64,000 bases of DNA from Actinophytocola gossypii (GTDB taxonomy: Bacteria; Actinomycetota; Actinomycetes; Mycobacteriales; Pseudonocardiaceae). Position numbers and translations under genes: made by a program. The DNA is taken from contig NZ_JAFFZE010000012.1 of the NCBI RefSeq assembly GCF_025165815.1, positions 186,001-250,000 on the forward strand. The letters run 5' to 3'. The notes under the pieces were generated by a model. That model was not told where the DNA came from. It saw only the letters and a list, made by a program, of their open reading frames with translations, and did no database searches. Shown here piece after piece: positions 16,137 to 24,924 of the stretch (positions are counted from its first letter, which is position 1; each line of letters opens with the position of its first letter).

Positions 16137-17675
16137 CTACTTGACCTGGACGAGCTCCCCGCTGCGCACCTTGCCTCGGAAGGAGTCGAGTTCCCGCTTG
16201 ACCATCGGCATCAGCAGGTAGAGGCCGATGATGTTGAACAGCGCCAGCGCGAACAGCACGGCGTCGGCGAAGTTGAGCACGCTGCCCAGGGTGAGCACGG
16301 ACCCGATCACGACGAAGGCGCAGAACACCACGTAGTACACCCGGACGCTGGTCTGGCTGCGGCCGAACAGGTACGTCCACGCCTTCTGCCCGTAGTAGCC
16401 CCAGGTGATGATCGTGGAGATGGCGAACAGCGCGACCGCGACGGCGAGCACGTACGGGAACCAGGGCAGCGCGGTGGCGAACGCCTCCGAGGTGACCGTG
16501 ACGCCGTCCGGCTCGTCGCCGCCCGCGGCGACCGTGGCCCTGGCGTCGAGCCAGAACTGCGGCTTGGCGATGACGATGGTCAGCGCGGTCATCGTGCAGA
16601 CGATGACGGTGTCGACGAACGGCTCGAGCAGCGCGACGTAGCCCTCGGTGACCGGGTTCTTCGTGCGCACCGCGGAGTGCGCGATCGGCGCGGAGCCGAT
16701 GCCCGCCTCGTTGGAGAACGCGGCCCGCTGGAACCCGACGATCAGCGCCCCGATCGCGCCGCCGAGGACGCCCTCGCCGGTGAACGCCCCGGAGAAGATG
16801 TCCCCGAACGCGGCCGGCACCTCGGTGACGTTCACACCGATCACGAGCAGGCACGCGCTGACGTAGATGATGCCCATGGCCGGAACCAGCTTGCTGGTCA
16901 CCGAGCCGATCGACTTGATCCCGCCGATCACCACGGCGCCGACCAGCGCGGCCAGCACCAGCCCGAAGATCAGCGCGGCGCCGTCGCTGCCGAGCCACCC
17001 GTCCGACCCGCCGGTGACGTCCTTGAGCTGGGCGAAGGTCTGGTTGGCCTGGAACATGTTGCCGCCGGCGATACCGAAGAACAGGATCATCGCGGCGGCC
17101 AGCCCGGCGAGCACCTTGCCCAGCCCGACCCCGAACCCGTTGCCGAACCGCTCGGCGACGCCCTTGCGCAGGTACTGCATCGGGCCGCCGGAGACGGTGC
17201 CGTCCGGGTGGTGATCGCGGTACCTCACCCCGAGCGTGCACTCGACGAACTTGGTGCACATGCCGAGCAGGCCGGCCAGGATCATCCAGAAGGTCGCCCC
17301 TGGCCCACCGATCGTCATCGCGACGCCGACCCCGGCGATGTTGCCCAGTCCCACGGTGCCGGAGAGCGCCGAGGAGAGCGCCTGGAAGTGGCTGATCTCG
17401 CCCGGTTCGTCGTTGCGGGTGTAGCGCCCGCGGACGATTCGCAGGGCCATCGCGAACCCGCGCAGCTGGATGAACCCGAAGTAGACGGTGAACACCGAGG
17501 CCGCGATGATCAGCCAGGCGACGATCCACGGGAACGTCACCCCGAAGACCGTGACCTCGGCGAACACGAGATTGGACACGAAGTCCGAGATCGGGTCGAA
17601 GACCGAGTTGATCGCGTCCTCGATGCTGGACAGCGCCCCACCCTCGGCGGCCAGGACATGCGTGTGACCGGACAT
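16137..17675 (-). CDS. AGCS family sodium:alanine (amino acid) symporter
   Basis: A 512-residue membrane protein with about 10-11 hydrophobic segments. Family signatures include GEISHFQALSSALSGTVGLGNIAGV near residue 95, GGPGATFWMILAG, and FQRAAFSNEAGIGSAPIAH near 320. AGCS carriers import alanine or glycine with sodium. It ends three bases from the LacI operator, and its ATG at 17675 has only a weak ribosome site. Its 3' end must contain the lacI promoter, or else readthrough transcribes lacI. Confidence 0.92.
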   Translation of the reverse strand: MSGHTHVLAAEGGALSSIEDAINSVFDPISDFVSNLVFAEVTVFGVTFPWIVAWLIIAASVFTVYFGFIQLRGFAMALRIVRGRYTRNDEPGEISHFQALSSALSGTVGLGNIAGVGVAMTIGGPGATFWMILAGLLGMCTKFVECTLGVRYRDHHPDGTVSGGPMQYLRKGVAERFGNGFGVGLGKVLAGLAAAMILFFGIAGGNMFQANQTFAQLKDVTGGSDGWLGSDGAALIFGLVLAALVGAVVIGGIKSIGSVTSKLVPAMGIIYVSACLLVIGVNVTEVPAAFGDIFSGAFTGEGVLGGAIGALIVGFQRAAFSNEAGIGSAPIAHSAVRTKNPVTEGYVALLEPFVDTVIVCTMTALTIVIAKPQFWLDARATVAAGGDEPDGVTVTSEAFATALPWFPYVLAVAVALFAISTIITWGYYGQKAWTYLFGRSQTSVRVYYVVFCAFVVIGSVLTLGSVLNFADAVLFALALFNIIGLYLLMPMVKRELDSFRGKVRSGELVQVK

Positions 17676-17776
17676 GGTTCGCCATCCGACCGGTTCAGCG
17701 GTTGAGCGCGCAACCTACGGTAGTTGGTTGTTATCGGAATGTGCTCGTGCTAGTGGGTCGTGGTTGGCTGTGGCCC

Positions 17777-20590
17777 GTGTCCGGAGTCGAACCCACCGTC
17801 GCGCGGGTGCTCGCGCAGGCGGGCCAGAAGGTCTTCGTCAAGGTGCGCAAGCGCCAGCACCAGCGGCAGCTGCGCGAGACGTCCCGGACGCTCGTACCGA
17901 GCCGGGTCGCGGACGACCTGCGCACCGAACTGGGCGAAGCGGGCGCGCACCGCCTGCACACCTACCTGACCTCGCCGGACTTCGAGGAGATCGCACTCCA
18001 GTTCGTACTCGGCACGACGCTGGCCGACGAGCCGTGGGAGGAGCTGCGGGTCAACATCCGCCACGAGCTCCGGCACGGTCTGCGGCACGCCGGCGTCCCG
18101 CCCGAACTGCTCGTCACCGCCACGGATGTGGTCTTCGACGCGCTGACGGCCGTGAACATCCCGCCCGCGCAGCGCATCACCACGGCCGGCATCCTCGCGT
18201 CCGCGACCCACCTGACCGCGGCGGCGGCCGTCAACTCGCGCCTGCTGCGTGACCTGGGCGACCTGGCCGCCGTCCACGAGTTCGCCGAGCAACTGCGTGC
18301 GCAGGTGGTGGCCGTGCACGGGCACATGCGCCTGCCGCACCTTGGCGTGAGCCGCTCGGTCCCCTACCGGCGTCTCTACGTGGAGCCCGTACTGCGCCCC
18401 GAGCAGGAGGGCCGGGAGGCACCCGATCTGGAGCGGCTGGCCCTGCCCGCGCACCGGGCCGTGGTACTCGGCGACCCGGGCGCCGGGAAGTCGACGCTGG
18501 CCGCGAAGCTGGCGCACGACGTGGCAGCGGACCTGGTGCCTGGGGCGGAGGGGCGGGTGCCGTTCCTGCTGGTGCTGCGCAACTTCACCGGCTCGTTCCG
18601 GACCGGGGGGAAGGAGCTGGCGCACTACCTGGAGCTGGTCTGCGCCGACCCGTACAACCTCCGGCCGCCGTCGATGGCCGTGGAGTACCTGCTGCGCAAC
18701 GGCCGGGCGGTGGTGCTGCTCGACGGCCTCGACGAGTTGGTCGAGCCGGAGCTGCGCCGGAAGTTCGCGGAGCTGGTGGACGGTTTCGTCAGCCGGTTCC
18801 CGCTGGTGCCGGTGCTGGTGACCGCGCGTCGGATCGGGTACGCGGAAGCGCCGCTGGACCACCGGAACTTCACCGTGGGCGTGATCGCCGGGCTGAGCGA
18901 GGCGCAGGTCCGGCGGTACGCGCAGCGGTGGTTCGCGCTGGACGCCGCGACCCCGGAGGCGGACCGGGCGCGCACGGCCGAGTCGTTCCTGCGGGAGAGC
19001 GCGGGCATCACCGAGCTGCGGTCGAACCCGCTGCTGCTCGCCCTGCTGTGCGCGATGTACTCGAGCGAGCACTACATCCCGGCGAACCTGGCGCAGATCT
19101 ACGAGCGGTGCGCGGTGATGCTGTTCGACCGCTGGGACGTGATGCGCGGGATCGCCGAGGCGCCCCAGTTCGTCGGCCGGCTGCGCGGGGCGGTGCAGCA
19201 CCTGGCGTGGCGGCTGTTCAGCGCCGAGGAGTCCGGCAAGGCGCTGCCGAGGCACCGGATCGTGGCGCTACTGGTCGAGCACCTGGTGGCCAAGAGCTTC
19301 GACGAGGACGAGGCGATCGCCAGCGCGGAGCGGTTCGTCGAGTTCTGCACCGGACGGGCATGGATCCTGTCCGACGTCGGCGCGACCGAGACCGAGCCCC
19401 GGTACGGGTTCACGCATCGGACGTTCATGGAGTACTTCGCCGCCGAGCACCTGGTCCGAACGAACCCGAGCCCCGAGCGGTTGTGGTCGGCCCTGCGGCC
19501 GAGGGTGCTGGCCGGTGAGTGGGAGGTCGTCGCCCAGATCGCGATCCAGCTGCTGGACCGCAACATCGACGGTGGCGCCGACGAGTTGATCCGCCTCGTG
19601 CTGGCGGACCCCGCCCGGAACCTGGCGTTCGCGGCGCGCACGCTGGGCTACGTCCACCCCGGACACGACGTCATCCGGGAGGTGACGACCGCCGCCCTGC
19701 GCGACACCCTCGACGTCGACCTCGTGGACCGCTACGGCTACGACGGTCTAGTCGCCCGCGAGTTCCTCGACCGCGACGAGGCGCTGCGCGTGTTGATGCT
19801 CCATGCCTCGCCGGGCAACCGGTCGGCGGTGCGCGCGACCATGCGCACGGTGTTGGGTGGTGAGATCGAGGACGGCCGTGAGCTGGCGGGCTTCGTCGCC
19901 CTGCACCTGGCGCGCACCTGGCCCGAGCTTCACCACGACCTGCGGGACCGGCACGGGACGACGCTGTCCGACTGGCAGGAGCACACCTGGTGGGGAAGTC
20001 TGGCGGTCGAGGCGGAACCGGCGAGCATCGTCAAGCGGTTCGGAGCGGAACCGCTCTACCTCGGCGGCATGTTCCCCGGCAACCCGCCCACGTCCGTCGT
20101 CCACAAACTGCTCCACCTGGACCCGCCGATCGATGACGACCGGCTCTGTGCCGCCCTGATCGCCGCGCCGCGTCCATGGATCACCGACGGTCGGTGGTGG
20201 GACCAGGTGTCGTCCTGGTTCTACCAGAACCAGGACCTCAGCGACGCCAGCAACTGGTGGCAACGGCAACTCGAACACCTGATCCTGGTCTTCCTGCCGT
20301 ACCTGGAGACCGGGACCGAGATGGGGTCACTTCTTTGGCTGCCGAACGTGGAGCTGTTCTCGACCCTCGCCCTCACCCGTACCCAACGGATGGCTCGACC
20401 CGACCTGGCCGAACTACTGCCCCGGTCCCCGGTCGGCGACTTCGTGCTGTCCTGGGCCCGTGGGGAGTTCGACCTGGTGTGCCCGCGTCCGGTGCTCGAC
20501 GGCGCGGATGACGGCGGCCATGTCGAGGGCGCCGTGGCCGAGGGCCTCGGTCTCGGCGAAGAGGCGGTGGCAGACGTCGAGGAGCGGTGA
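17777..20590 (+). CDS. NACHT-domain STAND NTPase
   Basis: About 937 residues: an N-terminal helical domain (1-200), a NACHT ATPase with Walker [13 protein letters not shown] near 231 and Walker [11 protein letters not shown] near 312, then a long helical C-terminal region without an obvious effector domain. Bacterial NACHT proteins include anti-phage NLR-like defence genes; whether this is one is inference. GTG 17777 gives the usual SGVE-type beginning; the frame stays open to a TTG at 17702 and no start has a good ribosome site. The last ~59 codons run antisense through the neighbouring dehydrogenase gene, suggesting the native 3' end was replaced. Confidence 0.85.
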   Translation: MSGVEPTVARVLAQAGQKVFVKVRKRQHQRQLRETSRTLVPSRVADDLRTELGEAGAHRLHTYLTSPDFEEIALQFVLGTTLADEPWEELRVNIRHELRHGLRHAGVPPELLVTATDVVFDALTAVNIPPAQRITTAGILASATHLTAAAAVNSRLLRDLGDLAAVHEFAEQLRAQVVAVHGHMRLPHLGVSRSVPYRRLYVEPVLRPEQEGREAPDLERLALPAHRAVVLGDPGAGKSTLAAKLAHDVAADLVPGAEGRVPFLLVLRNFTGSFRTGGKELAHYLELVCADPYNLRPPSMAVEYLLRNGRAVVLLDGLDELVEPELRRKFAELVDGFVSRFPLVPVLVTARRIGYAEAPLDHRNFTVGVIAGLSEAQVRRYAQRWFALDAATPEADRARTAESFLRESAGITELRSNPLLLALLCAMYSSEHYIPANLAQIYERCAVMLFDRWDVMRGIAEAPQFVGRLRGAVQHLAWRLFSAEESGKALPRHRIVALLVEHLVAKSFDEDEAIASAERFVEFCTGRAWILSDVGATETEPRYGFTHRTFMEYFAAEHLVRTNPSPERLWSALRPRVLAGEWEVVAQIAIQLLDRNIDGGADELIRLVLADPARNLAFAARTLGYVHPGHDVIREVTTAALRDTLDVDLVDRYGYDGLVAREFLDRDEALRVLMLHASPGNRSAVRATMRTVLGGEIEDGRELAGFVALHLARTWPELHHDLRDRHGTTLSDWQEHTWWGSLAVEAEPASIVKRFGAEPLYLGGMFPGNPPTSVVHKLLHLDPPIDDDRLCAALIAAPRPWITDGRWWDQVSSWFYQNQDLSDASNWWQRQLEHLILVFLPYLETGTEMGSLLWLPNVELFSTLALTRTQRMARPDLAELLPRSPVGDFVLSWARGEFDLVCPRPVLDGADDGGHVEGAVAEGLGLGEEAVADVEER

Positions 20591-21343
20591 CGCGACCCCG
20601 GCTGCCCTGGCCGAGGCGGCGATCAGCTCGTTGTTGTAGCGCACGTTCGAGATCGCGGCCTGCGGGGTGAAGTCGCGGGCGACGAGCTTGTCCGACTTGA
20701 CCCGGGACACGCTGCTCGCCATCGGCCCCGCGTCGAGGATGCCGAGGAAGGTCTCCAGGTCGAGCCCGTGCCGCTCGGCGAAGTGGAACGACTCGGCCAG
20801 CCCGGTGACCATGGTGATCAGGTACAGGTTCACCGCCAGCTTCATCGCCATGCCGTTCGGCACCGCGCCGCAGTCGACGACCTGGCGACACATCGGCGCC
20901 AACAGCGGCCGGACCGCCTCGGTCGTGTCGGACGCGCCGGCGAGCATCGCGACCAGCTCGGCGTCCTCGGCGGGCTTGCGCGACCCGGAGACCGGCGCCT
21001 CCGCGTAACGCCCGCCGGCGGCGAGCACGTCAGCCTCCAGCTCCCTGGAACAGTCGGCCGACGTCGTTCCCATGTGGACCACCGTGCGCCCGGCGACCAT
21101 CCGGAACCGCGTCGTCCCCCGCCCCAGCACCTCGTCGATCGCCGCCCCGTCGGCGAGCATGAGCACCACGACGTCGCACCGCTCGAACACCTCCTCCGGC
21201 GAGCCGGCCACCTCCGCGCCGACCGACGCGCCGGGCGTCCGGTTCCACACCACGAGCGGTACCCCGGCACGCACTAGGTTGCGCGCCATCGGCTCCCCCA
21301 TGAGCCCCAAGCCGATGAACCCCGTACCCACATGCACCTCCAC
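20414..21343 (-). CDS. NAD(P)-dependent oxidoreductase, 3-hydroxyisobutyrate dehydrogenase family
   Basis: A 309-residue beta-hydroxyacid dehydrogenase. The Rossmann motif [15 protein letters not shown] opens the protein, [15 protein letters not shown] is the substrate-binding motif near 120, and the catalytic Lys lies in [13 protein letters not shown] near 170. The last ~25 residues (after VIRAVEHR) are unlike the family and lie antisense to the NACHT gene. The start GTG lies between the paired palindromes that precede the divergent TetR gene, so TetR probably represses this gene. Confidence 0.9.
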   Translation of the reverse strand: MEVHVGTGFIGLGLMGEPMARNLVRAGVPLVVWNRTPGASVGAEVAGSPEEVFERCDVVVLMLADGAAIDEVLGRGTTRFRMVAGRTVVHMGTTSADCSRELEADVLAAGGRYAEAPVSGSRKPAEDAELVAMLAGASDTTEAVRPLLAPMCRQVVDCGAVPNGMAMKLAVNLYLITMVTGLAESFHFAERHGLDLETFLGILDAGPMASSVSRVKSDKLVARDFTPQAAISNVRYNNELIAASARAAGVASPLLDVCHRLFAETEALGHGALDMAAVIRAVEHRTRAHQVELPTGPGQHEVADRGPGQ

Positions 21344-21347
21344 GTTA

Positions 21348-21376
21348 TGACGTCTGTCATACTATGACACATGTCA
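21348..21376. promoter_or_regulatory. Paired TetR operators
   Basis: Two 12-bp palindromes of form TGAC-N4-GTCA occur at 21348-21359 (TGACGTCTGTCA) and 21365-21376 (TGACACATGTCA), 17 bp centre to centre. They lie between the divergent dehydrogenase and tetR starts, and the second covers the tetR ATG. TetR dimers bound here would block both genes. Confidence 0.75.
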
Positions 21377-21940
21377 GAACGCGGACCAAGAGACCGCATG
21401 GTCTACAGCGCGGCGCAGCTGGTTCGCTCACGGGGAGTGGCCGCGACCGGCGTCCGCGACGTGGTGGCCCACGCGAACGCCCCACGCGGTTCGTTCCAGC
21501 ACTACTTCCCCGGCGGAAAGGACCAACTGGTCGGCGAGGCCCTGATCTGGTCCGGCGACTTCGCCGCAGGCTGGGCAGCCGAGTACCCGGCCACCACCCG
21601 CCGCCCCACCCCCGCCGGCCTGTTCGCCCACCTGGTGCGCCAGTGGCGAGACGAGTTCACCACCCGCGGCTTCGAACGCGGCTGCCCGGTGATGGCCGGC
21701 TCGGCGGACCTGGCTGGCGGCGACTCCCCGGTCAACGACCAGGTACGCGCGGCCCTGGCCCGCTGGCACCGCGCCGTCACCGACCAACTGGTGCGGATGG
21801 ACCTCCCGCGTCACCGGGCCCGCCGCCTCGCCACGCTGATGATCAGCACCCTGGAGGGCGCGATCATGACGGCCAGGATCCAGCGCAGCGTCACCCCGCT
21901 GACCACCGTCGTGCGGGAACTCGGCCCACTGCTCGGGTGA
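21371..21940 (+). CDS. TetR family transcriptional regulator (LmrA/YxaF-like)
   Basis: A 189-residue regulator. The N-terminal HTH reads ERGPRDRMVYSAAQLVRSRG...VRDVVAHANAPRGSFQHYFPGGK, and the C-terminal domain resembles the LmrA/YxaF branch (GCPVMAGSADL, ATLMISTLEGAI). The ATG at 21371 has no ribosome site and is covered by its own operator, so the transcript is probably leaderless. It is expected to repress itself and the divergent dehydrogenase; the ligand is unknown. Confidence 0.9.
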   Translation: MSERGPRDRMVYSAAQLVRSRGVAATGVRDVVAHANAPRGSFQHYFPGGKDQLVGEALIWSGDFAAGWAAEYPATTRRPTPAGLFAHLVRQWRDEFTTRGFERGCPVMAGSADLAGGDSPVNDQVRAALARWHRAVTDQLVRMDLPRHRARRLATLMISTLEGAIMTARIQRSVTPLTTVVRELGPLLG

Positions 21941-21976
21941 GCGCCCCGCGCGGCGGGTCACGCTGCGCGGGGCGCT
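21940..21976. terminator. Strong hairpin terminator between tetR and DUF4360 genes
   Basis: AGCGCCCCGCGC (21940-21951) pairs perfectly with GCGCGGGGCGCT (21965-21976) across a 13-nt loop. It begins at the last base of the tetR stop codon and precedes the convergent DUF4360 stop, so it can serve both directions. Confidence 0.8.
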
Positions 21977-21990
21977 GCCGATCGGGCCCG

Positions 21991-22635
21991 TTACGGGCAG
22001 GGCTTCCAGCTGAAGTGGTACTCGGTCTTCATGTCGACGTCGGTGGAGTCCATGGTGACGAAGCTGGTCGTCTCGGTGGTGTCCGAGGTGCCGGCGTTCA
22101 CCCGGAGTTCGGTGTTGATGTTGAAGTTGCGTTCCTCGCCGCACGGTTTGTAGACGAGCTGGTCGACCTCGACCTGGTCGGTGGCCTGCCAGTTGTCGTC
22201 CATCGGGCCCTCGAAGCGGTGGGACCTCGGGGTCGTCTGCGACATACCCTGGAAGTAGTAGTTCGCCTTCTCGGTGAAGCTCGCGCCCTCGGCGACGTTC
22301 GCGTACCCGCGGTAGTCCGCCTGGGCGATCGCGTAGGTGAAGCCCTGCGGCACGTGCACGATCATGTTGAGCTGGCAGTTCTTGCGGAAGTCCAGCGGTC
22401 CGGCCCCCACCCCGACCAGCGCGATGTAGTCGCTGTAGGTCACGGTGAACTTCGTGTTGTCACTCGATACGGCGACGGCGGCGGTACCGGACGGGCAGCC
22501 GGAGCCGTTCACGGTCACGATGTCGATGACGATCTTGTCGTCCGGCGGGTCGGTGAAGTGGGGGCCGGATCTGGCCCCGGCGGGCGCGACGACCGTGGCG
22601 ATGGCGACGACCGCGGCGGTGAGCGTGGCGAGCAT
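21991..22635 (-). CDS. Secreted DUF4360 protein, copy 1
   Basis: A 214-residue exported protein with a short signal peptide ending near PAGARSG. The DUF4360 core contains VTVNGSGCPSGTAAVAVS, FTVTYSDYIALVG, RKNCQLNM, GFTYAIAQADYRGYA and the terminal YHFSWKPCP. Cysteines in GSGCPSG, KNCQL, KPCGEER and WKPC are conserved between the two copies, so disulfides are likely. The biochemical role of DUF4360 is unknown. GGAGG lies eight bases before the ATG. It is 144 bp downstream of copy 2 on the same strand. Confidence 0.88.
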   Translation of the reverse strand: MLATLTAAVVAIATVVAPAGARSGPHFTDPPDDKIVIDIVTVNGSGCPSGTAAVAVSSDNTKFTVTYSDYIALVGVGAGPLDFRKNCQLNMIVHVPQGFTYAIAQADYRGYANVAEGASFTEKANYYFQGMSQTTPRSHRFEGPMDDNWQATDQVEVDQLVYKPCGEERNFNINTELRVNAGTSDTTETTSFVTMDSTDVDMKTEYHFSWKPCP

Positions 22636-22778
22636 GGTATTTACCTCCAGGGCTTTTGGAGCAGGCTGAAGACCCCCGACATTTGTGAGAGAGAATCGAA
22701 AGGAGGATTTGTTTCAGCGCGCGCAGCGGCCGGCCTTTTCTTCGACAAAGACCGGTCGCGGCGGCACGTTCGGGTGAG

Positions 22779-23399
22779 TCAGCAGCGCTTCCAGCTGAAG
22801 TGGTATTCCGTGCTGGCCGAACCGTCCGTGGAGTCCATGGTCACGAAGCTGCTGGCACCGCCCGACGAACCGGCGTTGACCCGCAGCTCGGTGTTGATGT
22901 TCAGGTTCCGCTCCTCGCCGCACGGCGCGTAGACCAGCTCGGCCATCTCGGTCCGGTCGGTGAACTGCCAGTTGTCGCTGTACGGGCCGGCGATCGGGTG
23001 ACTGGACCGCCTGGTCGGCGAGGTGCCCTGGATGTAGTAGCTCGCCTGCTGCTTGGCCTCCGCACCGCGTGCCAGGTGGGCGAAACCGCGGTAGTCGGCC
23101 TGCGCGATCGCGTAGGTGAACCCGGACGGGATGTGCACACGGAGTGAGAGTTGGCAGTTCTTGCGCAGGTCGGTCGGGTTCGCACCCTGGCCTACCTGGG
23201 CGATGTAGTCGCTGTAGGTGACGGTGAACGCGGTGTTGTCGGTCGCGGTGGCGACGGCGGCGGTGCCCGAGGGGCAGCCGGAGCCGTTGACCGTGACCAC
23301 GTCGACGGTGACCCGCTCGGTCGGGCGGTCGTCCTGCGCGGCCGCGGGGGTGACAACGATGGACAAGGCCATGCCGGCAGCGGCAATCATGGATAGCAT
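22779..23399 (-). CDS. Secreted DUF4360 protein, copy 2
   Basis: A 206-residue paralogue of the neighbouring gene. Signal peptide MLSMIAAAGMALSIVVTPAAA is followed by the same core (VTVNGSGCPSGTAAVAT, FTVTYSDYIAQVG, RKNCQLSL, IAQADYRGFA, PCGEERN, YHFSWKRC). All core cysteines are kept, while the exposed stretches around QQASYYIQGTSPTRRSSH differ. GGAAGG precedes the ATG. Tandem copies suggest gene duplication followed by divergence. The paired palindromes between this gene and the divergent iclR gene may control it. Confidence 0.88.
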   Translation of the reverse strand: MLSMIAAAGMALSIVVTPAAAQDDRPTERVTVDVVTVNGSGCPSGTAAVATATDNTAFTVTYSDYIAQVGQGANPTDLRKNCQLSLRVHIPSGFTYAIAQADYRGFAHLARGAEAKQQASYYIQGTSPTRRSSHPIAGPYSDNWQFTDRTEMAELVYAPCGEERNLNINTELRVNAGSSGGASSFVTMDSTDGSASTEYHFSWKRC

Positions 23400-23476
23400 C
23401 GGGGATTACCTTCCGATTGCGAAAAGTCGGGGGCGACCCCTGACGCTACGGCATGATCATCACCCGAACAAGGGAT

Positions 23477-23523
23477 GGACAGAAATGTCCGCGTCATTAA
23501 CGGAACCGGACGGAAAAGTCCGC
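23477..23523. promoter_or_regulatory. Two phased palindromes upstream of iclR and DUF4360
   Basis: GGACAGAAATGTCCGC (23477-23492) and GGACGGAAAAGTCCGC (23508-23523) match at 14 of 16 bases and each is an imperfect GGAC...GTCC palindrome. Their centres are 31 bp apart, three helical turns, as for a protein binding as a pair of dimers on one face. They lie in the divergent gap between DUF4360 copy 2 and iclR. Confidence 0.6.
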
Positions 23524-23596
23524 AGCCTGGGATTTCCTGGGTGAACTAATTCAGTGGCGGGGTTCGTTTCGGCCGGCTGTGATCGACTGTGCGAGG

Positions 23597-24364
23597 ATGC
23601 GAGGCGTGACACGGCCCCGCTCAGGTGCGCAGACGGTCGAGCGCGCGCTCGCCGTGCTGCGCCGCGTCGAGGACGCCGAGAGCGGACTCGGCGTCACCGA
23701 ACTCGCCCGGCAGACCGGCCTCACCATGAGCACCTGTCACCGGCTGGCCCGCGCGCTCACCGAGGAGGGCCTGCTGCTGCAGGACCCCGACTCGGAGCGC
23801 TACCTGCTCGGCCCCGCCCTGGTCGCGCTGGGCCGCAAGGCCGAGGAGCGACTCGGCTACCGCCAGACGCTCCCGCTGCTCCAGGAGCTGGCCTCGGCCA
23901 CCGGGGAGTCGGTCAACCTGGGCATCCGCGCGGGCAACGACGTGCACGTGGTGCTCGCGGTCGCGTCCCGCCAGCCGCTGCGGTTCGACCAGGAACAGGG
24001 CAGCCGGGTGCCGCTGCACGCGTCGGCCATGGGCAAGTGCCTGCTCGCCAGCGCCGGTGACCTGGACGAGCAGATCGAGCGGCTCGGCGAGCTGGCCAGC
24101 GCCACCCAGCGCACGATCACCGACCCCGACCGGCTGCGCGCCGAGCTGGAGCTGATTCGCGAGCGCGGCTGGGCACTCAACGACGAGGAGCGCAACCCGG
24201 GAGTGCGGGCCATCGCCGCGCCGGTGCACTCGCCGGGCGGCGAGGTGGTGGCCGCGGTCGCGGTACAGGGCCCGACCGTGCGTCTCACCGACACCCGACT
24301 GTCCGAACTGGCCGGCGACCTGACCGGCATCGTGCACCGAGTGGCGCCCCTGCTGTCCCGCTAG
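23597..24364 (+). CDS. IclR family transcriptional regulator
   Basis: About 255 residues. The N-terminal winged helix reads GAQTVERALAVLRRVEDAESGLGVTELARQTGLTMSTCHRL, and the C-terminal IclR effector domain has SRVPLHASAMGKCLLA and NDEERNPGVRAIAAPV. ATG 23597 is chosen; GTG 23606 is an equally plausible start, and GAGG sequences sit very close to each. IclR proteins regulate catabolic operons and often themselves. The target here may include the divergent DUF4360 gene through the phased palindromes, or unlinked catabolic genes. Its stop overlaps the convergent DUF4396 stop (CTAG). Confidence 0.92.
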   Translation: MRGVTRPRSGAQTVERALAVLRRVEDAESGLGVTELARQTGLTMSTCHRLARALTEEGLLLQDPDSERYLLGPALVALGRKAEERLGYRQTLPLLQELASATGESVNLGIRAGNDVHVVLAVASRQPLRFDQEQGSRVPLHASAMGKCLLASAGDLDEQIERLGELASATQRTITDPDRLRAELELIRERGWALNDEERNPGVRAIAAPVHSPGGEVVAAVAVQGPTVRLTDTRLSELAGDLTGIVHRVAPLLSR

Positions 24365-24810
24365 TGGTGGTACTCGTGCACGACAGCGTGCCCGGTGCCG
24401 CGGCCGATCATCCACTTGTTCACCGGTAGCGTCACGACGAACGCGACAGCGAGGGCGAACGCCAGCGCGGCCCAGAACAGCCAGCTCGCGAGCCCGGCGT
24501 CCATCGCGCCCGGGATGCCGACGATGATCGCGTTGTCCACGATCTCCATGACCGCGATGGACACGGTGTCGGCGGCGAGCGCGACCTTGACGGCGCGACG
24601 GAAGCCGACCCCCGCGCGCAGCACGCCGCGCATGGTGAGCGCGTAGCCGAACAGGAACGCGAGTGCGACCGCGAGCACGACGGTGGCGATCGTCCCCCAG
24701 CCGAGCGCGGTACCGATGACCATGCCGAGCACCTCGCCGATGGCGCAGCCGGTGAGGCAGTGCAGGGTGGCCGAGGCCGCCATGCCCCAGCTGGCGTGTT
24801 CTGTCGACAT
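24361..24810 (-). CDS. DUF4396 integral membrane protein
   Basis: A 149-residue protein with about four membrane helices. The first helix holds TLHCLTGCAIGEVLG, whose His and two Cys could form a metal site, and another helix holds DTVSIAVMEIVDNAIIVGIPGAM. The tail is His-rich (HAVVHEYHH). DUF4396 has no established function. ATG 24810 follows GGAGG with good spacing. A CsoR-like palindrome lies 13 bp upstream, between this gene and the divergent CDF exporter, so I infer a metal (probably copper) homeostasis role. Confidence 0.8.
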   Translation of the reverse strand: MSTEHASWGMAASATLHCLTGCAIGEVLGMVIGTALGWGTIATVVLAVALAFLFGYALTMRGVLRAGVGFRRAVKVALAADTVSIAVMEIVDNAIIVGIPGAMDAGLASWLFWAALAFALAVAFVVTLPVNKWMIGRGTGHAVVHEYHH

Positions 24811-24822
24811 TCTCGCCTCCAT

Positions 24823-24839
24823 ATACCCTATGGGGGTAT
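24823..24839. promoter_or_regulatory. CsoR-like (metal-responsive) operator
   Basis: ATACCC (24823-24828) and GGGTAT (24834-24839) form a perfect 6-bp inverted repeat with a 5-bp centre, the G-tract pseudopalindrome style of CsoR/RcnR repressors. It sits between divergent DUF4396 and CDF genes. A second site of the same spacing occurs before the copper-storage gene at 34540. Confidence 0.6.
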
Positions 24840-24924
24840 CACCGTAGCACGAGTCGGTGGCGGGTGCCAGCCACTGGCTGTTGCGGCGTTGTCGCAGGCC
24901 AGGGCGGGTGCGTACGGTTGCGCC

